Position numbers and translations under genes: made by a program. Shown here one piece after another: positions 58,745 to 64,000 of a DNA stretch of 64,000 bases (the first letter of the stretch is position 1; the number at the start of each line of letters is the position of its first letter). The DNA comes from Hoeflea algicola (GTDB lineage: Bacteria > Pseudomonadota > Alphaproteobacteria > Rhizobiales > Rhizobiaceae). The notes beneath the pieces are model-generated. The model had not been told where the DNA came from. It made no database searches and saw only the letters and a program-made list of their open reading frames with translations. The DNA lies in assembly GCF_026619415.1 (NCBI RefSeq), contig NZ_JAOVZR010000001.1, positions 3,580,501-3,644,500 of the forward strand. Direction: 5' to 3'.

Positions 58745-60763
58745 ATGGCAAGCCTTGGTACCTATTTGCGCCTGATGCGGGCGGGCCTGATCCTTGTGCG
58801 CGAAGGCGTGGTCTCCTCGTTGCCGGTGGATGAAATGCCGGCCTCGCTGCGTTTCGGCCACAAGCTTGCAGGGCTGCTCGCCAAGCGCCGCGCCAAAAGC
58901 GCCGAGCGTACCGACAGGCTGGCCCGTGCGGTCGAACGGCTCGGCCCCTCCTGGGTCAAGCTCGGTCAGTTTCTCGCCACCCGCCCCGATGTGGTCGGCG
59001 CCGACATCGCCGATGACCTGGCAGGCCTGCAGGACCGGATGGCGACCTTTCCCGAAGCCCTGGCTCGCCAGGCCATCGAGGCTTCGCTCGGGCGCACCAT
59101 CGACGATCTTTTCTCGCGTTTCGACCCGCCGATCGCCGCCGCCTCCATCGCCCAGGTGCATCCCGCCGAGGTCAGTGACCAGAACGGCACCCGTCAGGTC
59201 GCCGTCAAGGTGATCCGGCCCGGCGTGCGCCAGCGCTTCAAGCACGATCTCGAGGCTTTCTATTTGGTCTCCGAATTGCAGGAACGCTTTATCCCCGCTT
59301 CGCGCAGGCTGCGTCCGGTGGAAATCACCAAGACGCTGGAACAGACCACCCGCATCGAGATGGACCTCAGGCTCGAGGCTGCAGCACTTTCGGAGATGGC
59401 CGACAACACCAGGGACGATCCAGGTTTCCGCGTGCCTGCAGTCGACTGGGAGCGCACCGGCCGCGACGTGGTCACCATGGAATGGATCGACGGCATCAAG
59501 ATGAGCAACGTCGCGGGCTTGCGCGCCGCCGGACATGATCTTGATGCGATTGCCGACACACTGATCCAGTCGTTTCTGCGCCATACACTGCGGGACGGTT
59601 TTTTCCATGCCGACATGCACCAGGGCAACCTGTTCGTCGATCCCGCTGGCATGGTTGTTGCCGTCGACATGGGCATCGTCGGCAGGCTCGGCAAAAAGGA
59701 GCGCCGCTTCCTTGCCGAAATCCTCTACGGTTTCATCACCCGCGATTACCAACGCGTCGCCGATGTGCATTTTGAGGCCGGTTACGTGTCGGCCGAGCAC
59801 AATGCTGCGAGTTTCGCCCAGGCCATCCGCGCCATCGGCGAGCCGATCCATGGCCAGCCTGCCGAAACCATCTCGATGGCGCGGCTGCTCACGCTTTTGT
59901 TCGAAGTCACCGAATTGTTCGACATGCAGACCCGGCCAGAACTGGTGATGCTGCAAAAAACCATGGTGGTGGTCGAGGGCGTGGCCCGCACGCTCAACCC
60001 CAAATTCAACATGTGGAAAGCGGCCGAACCGGTGGTTGGCGGCTGGATCCGCGACAATCTCGGCCCTAAGCGCATTGCCGTCGACATCAAGGCTGGCGCC
60101 ATCGCAGCGCTCAAACTTGCCGAGCAATTGCCTGATCTCGCTGCCCGCGCAGAACGTTTGGCCGGTGATGTCAGCGACATGGCCGAGCATGGCCTGCGCT
60201 TTGATGCCGCCACCTCGGAAGCCATCGGCAAGGCCGAAGCGCGCCACACCCGCTCCGGCCGACTGGCATTGTGGATCATCGCCGCCGCATCAGTATGGGG
60301 GCTTTGGCGATTCATCCGCTATGGTAGCTGGATGATCACCTATCGTCCGATTTCGCTCGATGACCACGACGCTCAGCCGCTCTCCGATGAAGCATGGAGC
60401 GACGGCTATCCATTCGTGGAAAGGATGCTGCATGACTGGAAGTCCGGCGCCAACCGATTTGACGGACCCGGCGAGCGGCTGATCGGCGCTTTCGATGATG
60501 GCAAGCTGATTGGTTTCTGCGGCCTCAACCGCGATCCCTATCTGAGCGAAAATGCCGGACGCATCCGCCACCTCTATGTCAGTCTTAGCCATCGTCACCG
60601 AGGCATCGCCCGGGCGCTGGAAGCCCGAACGCTCGATGGCGCCGAGGCCTGGTTTCCCCGCATTCGCCTGCGTGCCACGCCCCAGTCGCGAAAATTTTAT
60701 GAGCGTCTCGGTTTTGTGCCGGTGGATGAACCTGAGGCGACGCATTCCAAATCGTTGCGGTGA
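58745..60763 (+). CDS. ubiB: UbiB-family kinase-like protein, open in frame with a C-terminal GNAT domain
   Basis: UbiB is an atypical kinase/ATPase needed for ubiquinone synthesis. The first 529 codons are complete UbiB: the KxGQ motif in SWVKLGQFLATRPDVV, the alanine-rich loop in AAASIAQVHPAEV, lysine in VAVKVIRPGV, and ADMHQGNLFVDPAG with VAVDMGIVGRLGKKERR. Near residue 510 a C-terminal membrane segment (LALWIIAAASVWGLWRFI) appears. Instead of stopping, the frame continues into a 143-residue GNAT domain that starts with a plausible ATG of its own (60332). UbiB normally ends after the membrane segment. Either a natural fusion, placing the GNAT on the cytoplasmic face, or two genes joined by a one-base error near a G5 run. 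Confidence 0.88.
   Translation: MASLGTYLRLMRAGLILVREGVVSSLPVDEMPASLRFGHKLAGLLAKRRAKSAERTDRLARAVERLGPSWVKLGQFLATRPDVVGADIADDLAGLQDRMATFPEALARQAIEASLGRTIDDLFSRFDPPIAAASIAQVHPAEVSDQNGTRQVAVKVIRPGVRQRFKHDLEAFYLVSELQERFIPASRRLRPVEITKTLEQTTRIEMDLRLEAAALSEMADNTRDDPGFRVPAVDWERTGRDVVTMEWIDGIKMSNVAGLRAAGHDLDAIADTLIQSFLRHTLRDGFFHADMHQGNLFVDPAGMVVAVDMGIVGRLGKKERRFLAEILYGFITRDYQRVADVHFEAGYVSAEHNAASFAQAIRAIGEPIHGQPAETISMARLLTLLFEVTELFDMQTRPELVMLQKTMVVVEGVARTLNPKFNMWKAAEPVVGGWIRDNLGPKRIAVDIKAGAIAALKLAEQLPDLAARAERLAGDVSDMAEHGLRFDAATSEAIGKAEARHTRSGRLALWIIAAASVWGLWRFIRYGSWMITYRPISLDDHDAQPLSDEAWSDGYPFVERMLHDWKSGANRFDGPGERLIGAFDDGKLIGFCGLNRDPYLSENAGRIRHLYVSLSHRHRGIARALEARTLDGAEAWFPRIRLRATPQSRKFYERLGFVPVDEPEATHSKSLR
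60332..60763 (+). CDS. GNAT N-acetyltransferase, fused to or following ubiB
   Basis: From MITYRPISLDDHDAQPLSDE the sequence is a self-contained GNAT: IGAFDDGKLIGFCGLNRDPY, the acetyl-CoA-binding region IRHLYVSLSHRHRGIARALE and ending KFYERLGFVPVDEPEATHSK. In another frame a TGA overlaps its ATG (ATGA), the usual layout for adjacent genes, so it may be an independent gene of 143 residues. No clear ribosome site precedes the ATG. Substrate unknown. Confidence 0.6.
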   Translation: MITYRPISLDDHDAQPLSDEAWSDGYPFVERMLHDWKSGANRFDGPGERLIGAFDDGKLIGFCGLNRDPYLSENAGRIRHLYVSLSHRHRGIARALEARTLDGAEAWFPRIRLRATPQSRKFYERLGFVPVDEPEATHSKSLR

Positions 60764-60784
60764 GCGTCAAGGCCTCCCGCAGCG

Positions 60785-61201
60785 TCAGTGCTCGGTCTCG
60801 CATTGGCCATGGTCGGCCAGAACCTCGATGATCCGGCAATTGCAGATACGGCCATGGCCGCATTCCGACACCATCCGCTTCAATTCGCTGCGCAGTGCCT
60901 GAAGCCGCTTGATGCGCTGATCGATTTCCGCCAGGTGATTGCGGGCAATGCTGTCGACCTGGTGGCAAGATGCCTGCGGTTCCGCCGTCATCGCCAGCAG
61001 TTCGCGAATGTCGTCGATCTCGAAGCCCAGTTCGCGGGCATGGCGGATGAAATTGAGCCGGTCCAGGTCGGCGCGTTCGTATCGTCTCTGGTTGCCTTCG
61101 GTGCGCGCAGCCGCTGCCAGCAGGCCGATCTGCTCGTAATAACGGATCGTCGGGATCTTGACCCTCGACCGCTTGGCCAGTTCACCGATTGAAATATTCA
61201 T
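60785..61201 (-). CDS. MerR-family heavy-metal-responsive regulator (ZntR/CadR-like)
   Basis: A 138-residue MerR activator: the DNA-binding part is ISIGELAKRSRVKIPTIRYY, followed by RRYERADLDRLNFIRHAREL and a dimerisation helix. Metal-ligand cysteines occur in PQASCHQVDSIARNHL and in the cysteine/histidine-rich C-terminus (ECGHGRICNCRI and HGQCETEH), resembling Cd/Pb/Zn sensors such as CadR. ATG 61201 (MNISIGELAK) matches the family; the upstream frame does not. It is divergent from the P-type ATPase it presumably controls. Confidence 0.9.
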   Translation of the reverse strand: MNISIGELAKRSRVKIPTIRYYEQIGLLAAAARTEGNQRRYERADLDRLNFIRHARELGFEIDDIRELLAMTAEPQASCHQVDSIARNHLAEIDQRIKRLQALRSELKRMVSECGHGRICNCRIIEVLADHGQCETEH

Positions 61202-61211
61202 AATTTTCCTC

Positions 61212-61242
61212 TTGAACCTGTAGTGACTAGAGATTGTAGCAT
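61212..61242 (+). promoter_or_regulatory. MerR-type promoter of the P-type ATPase
   Basis: TTGAAC (61212-61217) and TAGCAT (61237-61242) are separated by 19 bases, the stretched spacer typical of MerR-activated promoters. Inside the spacer is an imperfect dyad CTGTAG-TGA-CTAGAG where the regulator should bind. It sits between the divergent regulator and the ATPase start. Confidence 0.75.
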
Positions 61243-61269
61243 GGCCTGACATAGACGAAAGGGCCTCAA

Positions 61270-63460
61270 ATGACAGCTGATATTGCCAGTAAGACCCGCT
61301 ATCGCATCGGCGGAATGGATTGCGCCTCCTGTGGCGCCAAGGTTCAAAATGCCGTTGCCAGGCTCGACGGCGTCACCGCCGTTGATGTCTCGGTCAGCAA
61401 CGGCACCATGAGCGTGTCCCACAATGGCCCGGCGCCGTCAGCCGCCATCACCCGCTCGGTCAAATGGCTTGGTTATTCGGTAGCACCCGCCGATACGCCG
61501 GGAGATGCCTCCGATGGTGACCCCGAGGGGGCTGCGCATTCGCATTTCGAACTGGGCGAAGGCGCCTGGTGGTCGAGCCGCAAGGCGGTCCTGACATGGG
61601 CCTGTGGCGCGGCGCTGGCGGCTGCCTATCTCGCCGGGCAGGTAATGCCCGCCATCGGCCATTGGGCCTTCATCGCTGCCATGGCCGTCGGCCTCGTGCC
61701 CATTGCCTGGCGCGCCATTGCCGCAGCTCTAACCGGAACTCCATTCTCGATTGAAACGCTGATGAGCATTGCCGCCATCGGCGCGATCTTCATCGGCGCC
61801 ACCGAAGAGGCGGCAATTGTCGTTTTGCTGTTCCTGATCGGCGAATTGCTTGAGGGCGTGGCCGCAAGCCGTGCCCGGGCGAGTATCCAGGGTCTGACCG
61901 CGCTGGTGCCGAAAACCGCGCTGGTCGAGGAGAATGGCGTAACCACCGAAGTGCAGGCGGCAACCCTTGTTGTCGGCGCGACCATTCTGGTCCGTCCGGG
62001 TGACCGGATCCCGGCCGATGGCGAGATCATCGACGGGCAAAGCTCGATCGACGAGGCGCCGGTGACTGGTGAGAGCGTGCCCAGACGCAAAGGCCCCGGC
62101 GAGATTGTCTTTGCCGGCACCATCAACACCGATGCCGTGCTGCGCATAAGGGTCACGGCCGCAGCCAGCGACAACACCATTGCCCGCATCGTCAAGCTGG
62201 TCGAGCAGGCCCAGGAGAGCAAGGCCCCGACCGAACGGTTCATTGACCGGTTTTCGCGCGTCTACACGCCCGCCGTTCTGGTTGTTGGCGCGCTGGTCGC
62301 CATCCTCCCACCGCTGCTGTTGGGGGGGCTGGTCCGAGTGGATCTACAAGGGGCTGGCGATCCTGCTGATCGGGTGCCCGTGCGCGCTGGTGATCTCGAC
62401 ACCCGCGGCCATTGCCGCAGGCCTTTCGGCCGGTGCCCGGCGTGGTCTGCTGCTCAAGGGCGGCGCCGTGCTCGAAGCACTGCGCGATATCGACATGGTG
62501 GCGCTCGACAAGACCGGCACGCTCACCGAAGGCAAGCCGGTGGTAACCGATATCGTCGCCTATGGCCGCAGCGAACAGAAAGTGCTGTCACTGGCCGCAG
62601 CACTCGAGACCGGATCGAGCCATCCTCTGGCCCTCGCCATTCTTGCCCGCGCCAAGGCCGACAAGGCGCCTGTGCCCCCGGCTGCCAACGCAAAGGCTGT
62701 GCCCGGCAAGGGCGTGTCCGGCACGGTTGGCGGCGAGACGGTCTATCTCGCTTCGGCGCGCGCTGCGGTGGAAAAGACAGTCCTGACCGACGCACAAAAA
62801 GCCTGCATCGATGCTTTCAACGATGACGGCAAAACCGTCTCCGTGCTGCTTGTTGACGATGCCGTGGTGGGCCTGTTGGCCATTCGCGACGAACCGCGCA
62901 CTGGCGCCATCCAGGGCCTTGAAGCGCTCCGGGCTTCGGGCATCGGCCTGGTCATGCTGACCGGCGACAACCGCCGCACCGCAGCTGCCATCGGCAAGAA
63001 CCTCGGCATCGATGTGCGGGCCGAATTGCTGCCCGAAGACAAGCAGCGCATTGTCCGCGAGTTGCAGGCCGAGGGCAGAAAAGTTGCCAAGATCGGTGAC
63101 GGCATCAATGACGCGCCGGCCTTGGCTGCCGCCGATATAGGTATTGCCATGGGCGGTGGCACCGATGTGGCGCTGGAAACCGCCGATGCGGCGATCCTGC
63201 ATGGGCGCGTCGCCGACATCGCCAACATGATCAGCCTGTCGCACCAGGTCATGGCCAATATCCGGCAGAACATCACCATCGCGCTGGGGCTCAAGGGCGT
63301 GTTCCTGGTGACAACCATCCTTGGCTACACCGGCCTCTGGCCTGCCATTCTGGCCGATACCGGCGCCACCGTGATCGTCACCCTCAACGCCCTGCGGCTG
63401 CTCGGTATTCGTTTTGACCGATCGGTGGTGACCGGGCACTCAGTGAACGGCAGAGCATGA
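61270..63460 (+). CDS. zntA: P1B-2-type Zn/Cd/Pb-exporting ATPase, frameshifted
   Basis: Exports divalent soft metals using ATP. N-terminal metal domain YRIGGMDCASCGAKVQNAV, the actuator motif APVTGESVP, the metal-pathway GCPCALVISTP, phosphorylation site LDKTGTLTEG, the hinge GDGINDAPALAAADIGIAMG, and DTGATVIVTLNALRLL near the end, all P1B-2 features. The frame from ATG 61270 fails at a G7 run (62322-62328): the text before it ends at LPPLLLGG, the following WIYKGLAILLIGCPCALVIS is one base out of register. Removing one G restores a full gene of about 730 codons. As read, the gene would give a nonfunctional truncated protein. Confidence 0.88.
62322..62328 (+). other. Frameshift site in the P-type ATPase gene (G7 run)
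   Basis: Seven consecutive G residues between the two halves of the ATPase. A count of six (or nine) would keep LPPLLLGG in frame with WSEWIYKGLAILLIGCPCAL. Confidence 0.75.
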
Positions 63461-63497
63461 GCCACGGACCGCGCGAAAGTGCGTGCAAATTTGCCTG

Positions 63498-63520
63498 TAA
63501 TGCCTACATTGCAGGCATTA
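63498..63520 (+). promoter_or_regulatory. Inverted repeat upstream of the antitoxin remnant (candidate operator)
   Basis: TAATGCCT (63498-63505) and AGGCATTA (63513-63520), perfect 8-bp arms 7 bases apart, lie about 30 bases before the remnant's GTG. Palindromes of this kind are typical operators of type II antitoxins such as FitA/VapB, which repress their own operons. Confidence 0.55.
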
Positions 63521-63550
63521 AAGTTAGTCTCCTTACCAAGGATGTGCCCT

Positions 63551-63780
63551 GTGGCAAAACTGATCATTCGCAATCTCAATGACTCGGTGAAACAGGCGTC
63601 GCGCGCTCGCGCAGTGCGGCATGGTGTGTCCATGCAGACGGCCCGCGTGCTGTAGCGCACCGGTCATTCCAAAGCCGACGAAGTCACAGCTGGAAGGGCG
63701 GGAAAGCTTCTCGGGCAGGATCTCCAGACTGCGGGAGAGATGCGGTGCTTTTGGGCCGGGAATTCCACCGCGGACGGTGA
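63551..63780 (+). pseudogene. Broken FitA/VapB-type antitoxin gene
   Basis: From GTG 63551 the frame gives MAKLIIRNLNDSVKQASRAR, then AVRHGVSMQTARVL and a stop at 63653-63655. FitA-type antitoxins start with MAKLIIRNL-D-D and a ribbon-helix-helix ending in HGVSMEEEARRIL, so the N-terminal DNA-binding part is recognisable but is damaged just after SM. A later frame contains LRERCGAFGPGIPPR, resembling the toxin-binding tail (typically FGGVELELPPR). No PIN-domain toxin gene follows. An inactive toxin-antitoxin remnant. Confidence 0.7.
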
Positions 63781-63835
63781 TTGCAGGAGAACGCGCCGTC
63801 TTCCCACGGCTGGAAGATGAATGATTTTTTGGACT

Positions 63836-64000
63836 CTATTTGATGTGCCCATTTAGGTATAAAGCGGACAATACGTCCATTTGTGAATTTTCCATCTTTT
63901 TCGTGCCGTTCATTACAACCAACCATAGTGCTTTCTGGTTTAGCGCGAGGTTAGGATCTGAGCGGATTGCTGCCAAGGCGCGTTCCACGTATCCTTTGTT
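63836..64000 (-). CDS. C-terminal end of an unknown protein (continues beyond the window)
   Basis: On the minus strand an open frame enters from the right edge and runs 54 codons to a TAG at 63836-63838. It reads NKGYVERALAAIRSDPNLAL and later GTKKMENSQMDVLSALYLNG. The composition is protein-like and helical and it is AT-richer than the rest of the window, which suggests recently acquired DNA. No family recognised. Confidence 0.5.
   Translation of the reverse strand, partial: NKGYVERALAAIRSDPNLALNQKALWLVVMNGTKKMENSQMDVLSALYLNGHIK

Overview
The window is GC-rich chromosomal DNA from an alphaproteobacterium of the order Hyphomicrobiales (Rhizobiales), probably near Hoeflea, Phyllobacteriaceae or Rhizobiaceae. 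The evidence is the gene content and order. The run tsaB-rimI-mur-olsA-miaB-phoH-ybeY-corC-lnt-HTH-metK-trmB-rimP-nusA-ylxR-infB-rbfA-truB-rpsO-pnp matches the order I know from Sinorhizobium meliloti. There is both a Mur-type and an Irr-type Fur-family regulator, and dnaA lies beside rpsT. No tRNA, rRNA, CRISPR array or intact insertion sequence was seen.

Layout. 1-7.4 kb: start of panC (minus) with a tiny coupled upstream ORF, a DUF2244 membrane protein divergent from nth, a decayed IS5-type transposase scrap, a GGDEF protein, an EI24/CysZ-like membrane protein, and a tightly coupled pair (GNAT-C39 peptidase fusion plus RimK-like ATP-grasp ligase). 7.6-13.7 kb: glnD and murJ in one open frame, trpS, a Usp protein. 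13.9-25.8 kb: Fe-S, tRNA-modification, ribosome-maturation and envelope genes. 26-38 kb: the rimP-nusA-infB-truB-rpsO-pnp translation and RNA block, interrupted by a ChaC-like and a small secreted protein. 38-41.4 kb: a TRAP transporter with its binding protein convergent to its permeases. 41.8-47.2 kb: fabI-fabB-fabA (minus) divergent from irr, then ilvD. 47.2-50.6 kb: a broken GNAT gene, an SH3 protein, a D-2-hydroxyacid dehydrogenase and a MoeB-like E1. 50.6-55.8 kb: recF, dnaN, dnaA and rpsT (all minus), the replication-initiation neighbourhood. 56-63.5 kb: enoyl-CoA hydratase, mutM, ubiE-ubiB, and a MerR regulator divergent from a Zn/Cd-type P-type ATPase. 63.5-64 kb: AT-richer edge with a broken FitA-like antitoxin and the 3' end of an unknown gene.

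Most of the window is housekeeping. The most notable system is the GNAT-C39 / RimK-like pair at 4.86-7.43 kb, a predicted peptide-ligation and peptide-cleavage module with no established function that I know of. Two genes are clearly frameshifted next to mononucleotide runs (corC at a C5 run, the P-type ATPase at a G7 run). Three more gene junctions (glnD-murJ, ubiB-GNAT, dctQ-dctM) read through where a stop would be expected. These may be real fusions, or they may share one artefact of single-base errors in homopolymers. All functional calls come from reading the protein sequences; no database search was run.
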